15,218 bases of DNA. Source: CAYSLZ01 sp964547295 (GTDB lineage Bacteria; Patescibacteriota; Microgenomatia; UBA12405; JAHJSD01). The position numbers and the translations under genes are program-made. The stretch is taken from the NCBI GenBank assembly GCA_964547295.1, contig CAZJMH010000015.1, positions 1-15,218 of the forward strand. The letters are read 5' to 3'. Below, one piece after another: positions 1 through 6,203 of the stretch. The notes under the pieces are model-generated. The model saw only the letters and a program-made list of their open reading frames with translations. It was not told where the DNA came from and searched no databases. Each line of letters opens with the position of its first letter. Position 1 is the stretch's first letter.

Positions 1-140
1 TTCTTGGCAATAAAGTCGGTGGCTAACTCTTTTGTTTCTTCAGGACTTGTTCCGCCAATTGGATTACTGGTAAATCCCCGAGTAAATACTGAAACTGCTA
101 GAAGGCCTACTAAAACTAAACTTAACTTCATTTTATCCAT
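1..140 (-). CDS. Secreted or membrane-anchored protein, N-terminal fragment
   Basis: Reading the minus strand from the ATG at 140 gives an open frame of 46 complete codons to the window edge; the rest of the gene lies outside. The protein starts MDKMKLSLVLVGLLAVSVF, a short basic N-terminus followed by a hydrophobic stretch (residues 5-18), which fits a signal peptide or signal anchor. A Gly/Ser/Pro/Asn-rich stretch follows, then an acidic-polar helix-like segment (PEETKELATDFIAK). A second ATG at residue 4 (position 131) is an equally possible start. No clear Shine-Dalgarno precedes either, but a sigma70-like promoter sits directly upstream. The end of the fragment resembles the region just after the signal peptide in some exported thiol-oxidoreductase-like proteins, but this is too little to name a family. 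Export is inferred; function is unknown. Confidence 0.6.
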   Translation of the reverse strand, partial: MDKMKLSLVLVGLLAVSVFTRGFTSNPIGGTSPEETKELATDFIAK

Positions 141-147
141 ATTCTTA

Positions 148-175
148 ACTTTAACACAAAAAAATTAATTGTCAA
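148..175 (-). promoter_or_regulatory. Sigma70-like promoter for the secreted-protein gene
   Basis: On the minus strand a perfect TTGACA (175-170) is followed after 16 nt by TAAAGT (153-148), 4 of 6 matches to TATAAT. Only 7 nt separate the -10 box from the ATG at 140, so transcription would start at or next to the start codon. The -35 box begins only a few bases after the stop codon of the upstream membrane-protein gene. Confidence 0.45.
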
Positions 176-178
176 AAA

Positions 179-577
179 TTATTTTTTTTGAAAGAAAAAT
201 CGCCGTTTTTTCTTCTTGCCTTGGCTGTCTGCTTGCGAGTCTTGCTCCGGGTTATCAGAATCTTTCTTGCTTTCAACTTTCTCACTTTGACTTTTAGATA
301 ATTTCTCTTTAGTTTGAGGAATTAAATCGCCAATATTTTCTTTTTTAGACCACAAAGTTGCCAATGTTGCCATCAGGGCCATCATACTAAAGCCATCTTT
401 AATTTTTTTCTTGACAAATTGTGAAGTTTCTTCAACATCATCACCGATTTGATTGACTTTTTTGGCTGCATTTTTAATTTCACGCAGAATTAATATTACC
501 CAAACTCCAGCAGTAACAAAAATTGCTGTCAGTGAAACAACACAAATAATTAAAATAATCTGAATTGTCGATTCCAT
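179..577 (-). CDS. Small single-span membrane protein with basic tail, unknown function
   Basis: A 132-residue protein from the ATG at 577. An in-frame TTG at 595 would add six residues (MVVYKY), but it falls inside the putative promoter, so I prefer the ATG. Residues 5-31 form one strongly hydrophobic membrane segment. Residues 32-60 are a charged, probably helical region (REIKNAAKKVNQIGDDVEE) like the coiled-coil part of DUF948-type membrane proteins. Residues 62-76 are a second, weaker hydrophobic patch rich in Met, Ala and Leu. The rest is low-complexity Lys/Ser/Glu/Asp sequence ending in a very basic tail (KKKKRRFFFQKK). The likely arrangement is a membrane anchor with a disordered cytoplasmic, possibly nucleic-acid- or lipid-binding tail. 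I do not recognise a specific family. It is probably a separate transcription unit, as it is cut off from the RodZ-like gene by a 180-nt gap containing repeats. Confidence 0.7.
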   Translation of the reverse strand: MESTIQIILIICVVSLTAIFVTAGVWVILILREIKNAAKKVNQIGDDVEETSQFVKKKIKDGFSMMALMATLATLWSKKENIGDLIPQTKEKLSKSQSEKVESKKDSDNPEQDSQADSQGKKKKRRFFFQKK

Positions 578-585
578 ATATTTAT

Positions 586-615
586 AAACTACCAACTTCG
601 ACCACGTAATGTCAA
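586..615 (-). promoter_or_regulatory. Possible promoter for the small membrane protein
   Basis: On the minus strand a perfect TTGACA (615-610) is followed after 18 nt by a weak -10, TAGTTT (591-586), which ends 8 nt before the ATG at 577. The -10 matches only 3 of 6 consensus bases. The perfect -35 and a spacing to the ATG like that of the other promoters here are what support it. The nearby TATAAA (586-581) lies too far from the -35 and too close to the ATG to be used. Confidence 0.35.
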
Positions 616-656
616 GACATATTCCTTTGCCACAGTAAACAAGTTGCTAAATTTAA

Positions 657-716
657 CAAAATGGCTATATTGCTATATGGTTATATGGCCAAAAAACAAT
701 ATAACAATATGACAAT
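657..716 (-). repeat. Degenerate 8-bp tandem repeat
   Basis: On the minus strand this stretch divides into 8-mers: ATTGTCAT, ATTGTTAT and ATTGTTTT (716-693), then a half-unit TTGG, then CCATATAA, CCATATAG, CAATATAG and CCATTTTG (688-657). It lies in the largest non-coding gap (578-757), between the RodZ-like gene and the small membrane protein. No ORF or hairpin explains it. Next to it is an 11-base GC-rich palindrome (CCCCTCCGGGG, 728-718) that lacks a U-tract and so does not look like a terminator. It looks like a decaying short-unit tandem array; its role is unknown. Confidence 0.55.
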
Positions 717-757
717 GCCCCGGAGGGGTCGTCTATTGAACGATAGCAATTAAAAAA

Positions 758-1345
758 TTATTCTAATTGTCTGATCACTTCTTTAGTCCGGCCGGCTGGA
801 GACTGAACAATAATTTGTATTTGGTTATTATTTCGGCTGGTAGTGTAAGTAAATTGGCCATTTTCGGTAAGATTAATTATCTGATTATCAATTTTCAAAG
901 TTGCCTGAGGATGGGTTCTGCCGGTAACCACCCACCCCTGGGAAGTTAAATTTATTTGATTAATTCTCACACTTGGGGGACGAACAAAATTAAGATACTG
1001 GTAACCAAGATAACTGATAAATAAAGCAACTAAAAAGCCAACAGCGATATAACCTTGCCATTTAGAAAAAAAATTTAACTGCTGAAATGAAAATCGGGTG
1101 GTTTTTTCTGTTTTTTCATAGTCCCGGCGGAAGATTGCGGCTAATTTTTCAGAAGACAGATTTAAAAATTGAGCATATTTTCTAACATATAACTGGGCAT
1201 AAACACCATCAGGAAGCTGATCAAAACTGTTATTTTCAATCGCTCTTATAAAGTCTTCTGGAATTTTAGTTTTTTTAACTACATCATTAATAGAAAGTTT
1301 TTGATCAACCCGAGCTGATTTAATTATTTCACCTGCTTTTTTCAT
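758..1345 (-). CDS. RodZ-like membrane protein: HTH, one TM segment, Ig-like outer domain
   Basis: A 195-residue protein from the ATG at 1345; a TTG two codons upstream is an alternative start. Residues 1-75 match the cytoplasmic HTH of the RodZ family: KKAGEIIKSARVDQKLSINDV, then the family's LPDGVYAQLYVRKYAQFL block (normally a YVRGYLRxYA-type sequence). A single membrane segment spans about 98-117. The outer part (about 123-195) has alternating short strands (WVVTGRTHPQATLKIDN, GQFTYTT, IQIIVQSPAGRTKEV) like Ig/glucodextranase-B-type beta-sandwich domains. In other bacteria RodZ links MreB to the cell-wall machinery; no mreB is visible here, so a role in envelope or cell shape is inferred from family and context. 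The gene starts 7 nt after the ftsK stop and is probably the last gene of the operon. The start is preceded by AGGTTGGGA, a plausible but imperfect ribosome binding site. Confidence 0.8.
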   Translation of the reverse strand: MKKAGEIIKSARVDQKLSINDVVKKTKIPEDFIRAIENNSFDQLPDGVYAQLYVRKYAQFLNLSSEKLAAIFRRDYEKTEKTTRFSFQQLNFFSKWQGYIAVGFLVALFISYLGYQYLNFVRPPSVRINQINLTSQGWVVTGRTHPQATLKIDNQIINLTENGQFTYTTSRNNNQIQIIVQSPAGRTKEVIRQLE

Positions 1346-1352
1346 TCCCAAC

Positions 1353-3398
1353 CTATTTTAACACTTTGCGGGCTTTGGAGCCGCGAGGCGGTCCAACAAT
1401 ACCTGCGGCATGAAGCTGATCAAGAATACGCGCCGCCCTGGCATAACCAACATGAAGACGTCTTTGGATTAAAGAAGCAGAGCCCTTATCTGCTGCTAGA
1501 ACTAATTCTTTAGCTTCTTCAAAAAGTTCGTCTCTTTCTTCTCCATCAATTAAAAGCGTGCTTTCTGAAATTGAAATCGGCTGTTTAACTACTTCCTTTT
1601 GGTAGTCAGTTTTTCCCTGCCCCTTTAAAAAATCAACTAATTCCTGCACTTCTCCATCTGTCATAAATGGACCCTGTATTCTTGACGGCTTGGCCTGGTC
1701 CGGCGGTATAAAGAGCATATCACCGTTGCCAAGCAATTTTTCTGCACCCGGCATATCCAGAATAACTCGAGAATCAGCGTTACTGGCAACAGCAAATGAA
1801 ACTCGGCACGGAATATTAGCCTTGATTAGACCGGTAATCACATCAACCGAAGGACGCTGGGTTGCTAAAATCAAATGTATCCCGGTTGCCCGGGCCATTT
1901 GAGCTAAACGGCAAATTTTATCTTCAACTTCTGAAGGAGCATAAAGCATAATATCAGCTAATTCGTCAATAACAATTAAAACATAAGGCAATCGGTCTTC
2001 TTCTTCAACTGCTTTGTTATAAAGTTCTAAGTTGCGTGAACCTTTTTTGGCTAAAGCTTCATACCGACGGTCCATTTCTTTTATTGCCCATTTTAAAGCA
2101 GAAACTACTTTTTGAGGATCAGTAAGAACCGGCGTCATTAAATGCGGAATATGATTAAACCTGGTTAACTCAACTCTTTTCGGGTCAACCAAAATTAATC
2201 TTACTTCATCAGGCGTTGTTCTGAAAAGAAGAGTAGAGATTAAAGAGCTTAGTAAAACACTTTTTCCTGATCCAGTTTGGCCGGCAACCAACATATGGGG
2301 CATTTTGGCAATGTCAATTACTCTTGGTTCGCCAGAAACATCAAGCCCAAGAGGAATGGCTATTTTAGATTTCGCCTCTTTCATCTCTTCCATGGTCAAC
2401 ATTTCCTTTAAAGAAACAATTGCTGAAGATTTATTAGGCACCTCAATTCCGACTAGTGAACGGCCGGGTATCGGGGCCTGAATGCGAATTTGACCAGTAG
2501 GCGCAGCTAAAGCCAAAGCTAAGTCTTCAGACCGGGAAGTAATTTTTGATAATTTTGTTCCTAAAGCAACTTCTAAACCGTATTGGGTAACTGCTGGGCC
2601 TTCATTTAACTCTTTTACTCGAGCAGTAATTCCAAAAGACTCCAGAGTTTCTTCAATTTTATTAGCATTAGCACTGACATTGCCCCGATCAGCCTGGCTG
2701 TCTAAATCATCTCTAAGCAAACTTAAAGGTGGATATTCCCACTCTTTTGCTGTTCTTCCAGAAAAAGCACTAATTTGAAGATCTTGATCAGCTTTTTCGC
2801 TCTTTTCCGCCCTTGGTTGACTAACTGATTGATCCTGACGAGCAGATTGTTTTTTAGGAGTAACTTCTGACTCTTCTCCAACAAATGCTGGTCTCTTTTT
2901 CGGCCCTTTCTCTCCAAAAGTGTATTTTTTAATTGTTTTTAAAACCTGACCCAAAAAGTCAAAAATCTCCTGCAAAGAACTGTTAAACATTACAACCAGG
3001 CCAATTAAAAGGCCGCCAAAAAAGATAATTAAACTGCCTACCGGAGTTATTAAATAAGCTGTTTGATCCCAAATCCACTGACCAAGAATTCCTTCACGGC
3101 TGCTGCCTAAAAAAGAAATAAAGATAATCATCAAACCAATAATTACCGTTGGCTGATTAAGAGCTATTTTCATTTGACTGAAAATTATTGCCAAAATAAG
3201 AAAAATTGCCGGTAAAAAAACCGAAGTTATACCAAAAAACTTAATGAATAATTCATTTAATCTAATTAAAATTTCACCTTGGCGTAAAAAACTAAAAATA
3301 GTTATTATTCCCAAGGCGCCAAAAATTAAACCAATGATAGAATGAATTGCTTTTTTCTTTAATTTTAGTTTAGACTTTTTTTTCTTTTTTCTAGCCAT
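1353..3398 (-). CDS. ftsK: DNA translocase FtsK/SpoIIIE
   Basis: A 681-residue ATP-driven double-stranded DNA pump that would act at the division septum to clear and segregate chromosomes. After a very basic N-terminus come about four membrane segments (roughly 18-38, 50-75, 83-98, 115-137), then a charged linker (about 160-225), shorter than in E. coli FtsK and similar to SpoIIIE-type proteins. The motor has a Walker A of GQTGSGKS at about 372 (usually GATGSGKS) and a Walker B of VLIVIDELAD at about 478. The C-terminal 70 residues (from LLIDGEERDELFEEAKEL, with GSASLIQRRLHVGYARAARI) are the gamma winged-helix domain that reads KOPS/SRS-type orientation sequences. The ATG overlaps the RNase J stop by one base (TAATG), and a strong GGAGG lies 4 nt upstream, so the two genes are translationally coupled. 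Confidence 0.96.
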   Translation of the reverse strand: MARKKKKKSKLKLKKKAIHSIIGLIFGALGIITIFSFLRQGEILIRLNELFIKFFGITSVFLPAIFLILAIIFSQMKIALNQPTVIIGLMIIFISFLGSSREGILGQWIWDQTAYLITPVGSLIIFFGGLLIGLVVMFNSSLQEIFDFLGQVLKTIKKYTFGEKGPKKRPAFVGEESEVTPKKQSARQDQSVSQPRAEKSEKADQDLQISAFSGRTAKEWEYPPLSLLRDDLDSQADRGNVSANANKIEETLESFGITARVKELNEGPAVTQYGLEVALGTKLSKITSRSEDLALALAAPTGQIRIQAPIPGRSLVGIEVPNKSSAIVSLKEMLTMEEMKEAKSKIAIPLGLDVSGEPRVIDIAKMPHMLVAGQTGSGKSVLLSSLISTLLFRTTPDEVRLILVDPKRVELTRFNHIPHLMTPVLTDPQKVVSALKWAIKEMDRRYEALAKKGSRNLELYNKAVEEEDRLPYVLIVIDELADIMLYAPSEVEDKICRLAQMARATGIHLILATQRPSVDVITGLIKANIPCRVSFAVASNADSRVILDMPGAEKLLGNGDMLFIPPDQAKPSRIQGPFMTDGEVQELVDFLKGQGKTDYQKEVVKQPISISESTLLIDGEERDELFEEAKELVLAADKGSASLIQRRLHVGYARAARILDQLHAAGIVGPPRGSKARKVLK

Positions 3399-5080
3399 TA
3401 TACCTCCAAAATTACCGGCAAAATTATTGGTTCGCGGCCAGTTTTGGATTTGACAAACTCTTCTAACTGGCCTTGAACTTCATATCGAACTGTTTGATAA
3501 TTAAAGGTTGGCTTTTTAGCCTGGTTATAAACCCTACCTGCTTTTTTTTCAATTTCAGCTAAAAGCTGTTTACTTTCTTTTAAATAAACAAAACCGCGTG
3601 AAGCAACTGTCGGCTTGTCGGTTAATTTATAATTCTGGCTGTCAATGAGCATTATAATTACAATAATGCCGTCTTCTGCTAAATTTCTCCGATCCCGAAG
3701 AACTGTTTTACCAACATCGCCGATTCCTAGGCCATCAATCAATACTCGTCTGTTTTGATGATGATAAGACATGTCTAACTCGCCGTTAGCCGCAAAAGTA
3801 GGAACAACCTCATCCCGAGGAATAATAACTCTTTTTTCGTCAACTCCCATCTTGCCAATTAATTCTCGGTATTTATGGGCGTGCCGCCATTCTCCGCCAA
3901 TCGGCAAATAATAATCTGGTTTGACTAAATCGGCTAAAAGCGACAATTCCCGCTGATAACCGTGTCCAGAAACATGAAGAGTTTCCCCCAATTCCTCATA
4001 AACCACCTCTGCCCCTTGTTTAAAAAGCTCGTTAATCAACTGAGCAACTGCTCCTGAAGTCCCTGGAACATAATCTGGTGATGAAAATATAAATTTATCG
4101 CCCTCTTTCACCTTTATTTTATGTTTGCCTAAAACAACTCGGTCTAAACTTGAACCAGTCTGCCCAAGACTACCGGCAATTAAAAAAGTAACTTTATCTA
4201 CAGGCATTTTTATTGCCTGGTGGTAACTGGTGATGTCGTCGGCATGAAGATTTTTTAAATAACCAAGTTTACGGGCTATCTCGACATTTTTTTGAATTGA
4301 CATTCCAACCAAAGCAATTTTCCGTCCGTCTCTTTTTGAGGCTTCAATTGCCGCTTCCCAGCGATAAATGTTTGACGAAATTGCAGTAATAAACACTCTG
4401 CCTTTTGACCGGTGAATTTCCTCATTAAAAGTTTGATTCAATATTGTTTCTGACGGAGAGTGGCCTCTTTTTTCTGAGCCCAAACAATCAGAAAGTAAAC
4501 ATCTGACACCTTTCTTTCCAAAATCTGCAATTTTACTAACTTGGGGTAAAACCCCATCTGGTGGAGTAAAATCAAGTTTAAAGTCTGTTCCGTGATAAAA
4601 ATTGCCAGAAGGTGTCTGAATAAATAAATGATAAGTATCAGGCAAAGAGTGATTAACTCGAGCAGAATCAATTTTAAATTTACCGGCATTTATTTGCTTA
4701 TTTTCATTATATTCTTCTACTCTTCCGCTAATCCCTTTTTCTTCTAATTTTCCTCTTACTAAAGCAGCGGCTAATCTTGAACCATAAACTGGTATATTAT
4801 TAGGCAAGTCTGGTAATAGAAAAGGCAATGCGCCAATGTGGTCTTCATGGCCGTGAGACAAAACTATTGCTTGAATTTTATTTTTTCGGCTTAATACGTA
4901 TTCAAAGTCAGGAATAATTAAATCAACCCCTAAAATATTTCTCTCGGGAAAACCCATACCACAATCGACAATCAATATTTGATCATTTTTTTCTTTACCA
5001 TCAGGCAAATAATGATAAACAAACATATTGGCGGTAACGCCAACAAAATCTCCTAAAGCTAAAATTCTTATCTTATCCAT
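3398..5080 (-). CDS. rnj: Ribonuclease J, metallo-beta-lactamase family
   Basis: A 560-residue beta-CASP ribonuclease, predicted to be an endonuclease and 5'-3' exonuclease in mRNA decay and rRNA maturation. Motif II, VLSHGHEDHIGALPFLL (about 72-88), supplies the HxHxDH zinc ligands. Motif III is in VNHSLPDTYH and motif IV in YHGTDFKLDF (normally HTGDFK, here GT reversed but the Asp kept). The beta-CASP part includes GRVFITAISSNIYRWEAAI and SSPDYVPGT; motif B is HVSGHG (about 370). Motif C, normally PVHGE, reads PIGGEWRHAHKY (about 393), so the usual metal-binding His is Gly. The C-terminal domain begins near VLIDGLGIGDVG. The start has a strong GGAGG with 6-nt spacing, and it lies 15 nt after the Lon-like gene. 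Family assignment is certain; exact catalytic behaviour is less so because of the motif C change. Confidence 0.95.
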   Translation of the reverse strand: MDKIRILALGDFVGVTANMFVYHYLPDGKEKNDQILIVDCGMGFPERNILGVDLIIPDFEYVLSRKNKIQAIVLSHGHEDHIGALPFLLPDLPNNIPVYGSRLAAALVRGKLEEKGISGRVEEYNENKQINAGKFKIDSARVNHSLPDTYHLFIQTPSGNFYHGTDFKLDFTPPDGVLPQVSKIADFGKKGVRCLLSDCLGSEKRGHSPSETILNQTFNEEIHRSKGRVFITAISSNIYRWEAAIEASKRDGRKIALVGMSIQKNVEIARKLGYLKNLHADDITSYHQAIKMPVDKVTFLIAGSLGQTGSSLDRVVLGKHKIKVKEGDKFIFSSPDYVPGTSGAVAQLINELFKQGAEVVYEELGETLHVSGHGYQRELSLLADLVKPDYYLPIGGEWRHAHKYRELIGKMGVDEKRVIIPRDEVVPTFAANGELDMSYHHQNRRVLIDGLGIGDVGKTVLRDRRNLAEDGIIVIIMLIDSQNYKLTDKPTVASRGFVYLKESKQLLAEIEKKAGRVYNQAKKPTFNYQTVRYEVQGQLEEFVKSKTGREPIILPVILEV

Positions 5081-5095
5081 TTTAATCCTCCACTT

Positions 5096-6142
5096 CTAAA
5101 GCGGTAAATAATCATTAACGTTATCCATACTTATTTTAACCTGATTTGTTTCACCTTCAACTATTTCCCGGGCAATTTTCCGGCAAATTGCTTCAATATT
5201 TCGGTATAAAGTTCGAACCCCGGCATCATAACCCAATGGGCGGGTAATTTGAGGCCAGACTTGGTCATTAAAAATAACTTCATCAGGTTTTAAGCCAGTT
5301 TGTTTTATTGCCTTCGGCAGTAAATATCCCTTACCAATAGCTATTTTTTCTTCATCGCTGTAAGAGGGCATTTGCAATACCTCCAGCCGGTCCATAACTG
5401 CCGTAGCAATCCGCCGGGTATGATTGGCAGTGGCAATAAAAATTGCTTCTGATAAATCAAAGGGATAATCAATAAAATAATCACTAAACCGGTCATTTTG
5501 CTCCGGGTCAAGCAGCTCAACTAAAACACCCATTATTGTGTTTAAGGAATCATCAGCTACCCGGTCAATTTCATCTAATAAAATTACCGGATTTTTAGAG
5601 TTTTCTTGACGCAAACCTTTTATTAGCTGGCCTGGTTCTGCCTCTGGATGGACCCGAGATTGGCCGCGCAAATAAAGCGGGTCGCCTAAACCTCCAAAAG
5701 GAATTCTTATAAACTTTCTATTCAAAGCTTGAGCAATTGACTTTGCAATTGTTGTTTTTCCAGTGCCAACTAGGCCGACAAAACACAATATTGGTGCCCG
5801 AATTCCCTCTTTTTCTCTTTTTTGTTGTAAAATTAAAACTGATAAATATTCTAAAACTCGGTTTTTTATTCTTTCCAGTCCATAATGGCTTTCATTAAGC
5901 ACTTTTTGAGCATGGCCTAAATCTAAAATATCTTTAGTTTCTTTTTGCCAGGGCAAATTAATAATCCATTCGCTCCAATGAGATAACTGGTTTAGTCCCT
6001 GCCAAAAAGCCTCTCCTTTTTTAATTATTTTTAGGCGGCGAATTTCTTGATTTGCTTTCTCTTTTAATTCCGCTGGCAAGTTTGCATTGTCAATGCTTTT
6101 TTGAATATCAGCTAAATAATTTTCCTCTTTTTTTTCTGTCAT
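5096..6142 (-). CDS. Lon-type AAA+ ATPase without protease or N-domain
   Basis: A 348-residue protein that aligns by eye with the central part of Lon. Residues 10-65 match the helical segment before the ATPase (ending WSEWIINLPW, cf. LDWLLSLPW). Then come HYGLERIKNRVLEYL (87-101), Walker A GLVGTGKT (123-130), Walker B VILLDEID (186-193), LLDPEQNDRFSDYF (210-223), sensor 1 ATAN (N240), the arginine finger region MDRLEV (R252) and sensor 2 AGVRTL (R310). It stops at VKISMDNVNDYLPL, exactly where Lon passes into its S16 protease domain; no Ser-Lys protease is present and the next gene follows after 15 nt. The pore-loop segment, typically RTYVGALPG in Lon, is RVHPEAEPG (163-171). ATP hydrolysis looks intact, but substrate threading and proteolysis do not, so this is probably a remodelling ATPase of unknown target. 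It heads an operon with RNase J and FtsK. Confidence 0.88.
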   Translation of the reverse strand: MTEKKEENYLADIQKSIDNANLPAELKEKANQEIRRLKIIKKGEAFWQGLNQLSHWSEWIINLPWQKETKDILDLGHAQKVLNESHYGLERIKNRVLEYLSVLILQQKREKEGIRAPILCFVGLVGTGKTTIAKSIAQALNRKFIRIPFGGLGDPLYLRGQSRVHPEAEPGQLIKGLRQENSKNPVILLDEIDRVADDSLNTIMGVLVELLDPEQNDRFSDYFIDYPFDLSEAIFIATANHTRRIATAVMDRLEVLQMPSYSDEEKIAIGKGYLLPKAIKQTGLKPDEVIFNDQVWPQITRPLGYDAGVRTLYRNIEAICRKIAREIVEGETNQVKISMDNVNDYLPL

Positions 6143-6151
6143 TCTATTTTT

Positions 6152-6180
6152 ATTTTACATACCAATCCTGGAAGTTTCAA
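6152..6180 (-). promoter_or_regulatory. Strong promoter for the Lon-like/rnj/ftsK operon
   Basis: On the minus strand TTGAAA (6180-6175; 5/6 consensus) and TAAAAT (6157-6152; 5/6) are separated by 17 nt. The -10 box ends 9 nt before the ATG at 6142. With the usual discriminator length, transcription would begin within about 3 nt of the start codon, leaving no room for a Shine-Dalgarno, and none is seen. There is no terminator-like hairpin in the 61-nt gap after pnp, so read-through from rpsO-pnp is also possible. Confidence 0.65.
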
Positions 6181-6203
6181 TACGAGGCAATTTAAGGCGC
6201 AAA

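Noticed and set aside
578..595. TTG start adding six residues to the small membrane protein
   Set aside because: It would lie inside the putative -35/-10 region, and an ATG follows immediately before the membrane segment.
718..728. CCCCTCCGGGG palindrome as terminator of the RodZ-like gene
   Set aside because: The stem is only 4 bp with a 3-nt loop and no U-tract follows on either strand.
657..757. CRISPR array or small RNA gene in the largest gap
   Set aside because: The units are 8 bp, degenerate and without spacers, and no promoter-terminator pair brackets the region.
1690..1902. Plus-strand reading frames opposite ftsK, pnp, rpsO, infB, nusA and uvrA
   Set aside because: They are shadows of well-supported minus-strand genes, with low-complexity or unfamiliar products and no ribosome binding sites.
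6143..6203. Terminator after pnp
   Set aside because: No inverted repeat with a U-tract is visible; the gap is taken up by the promoter of the Lon-like gene.
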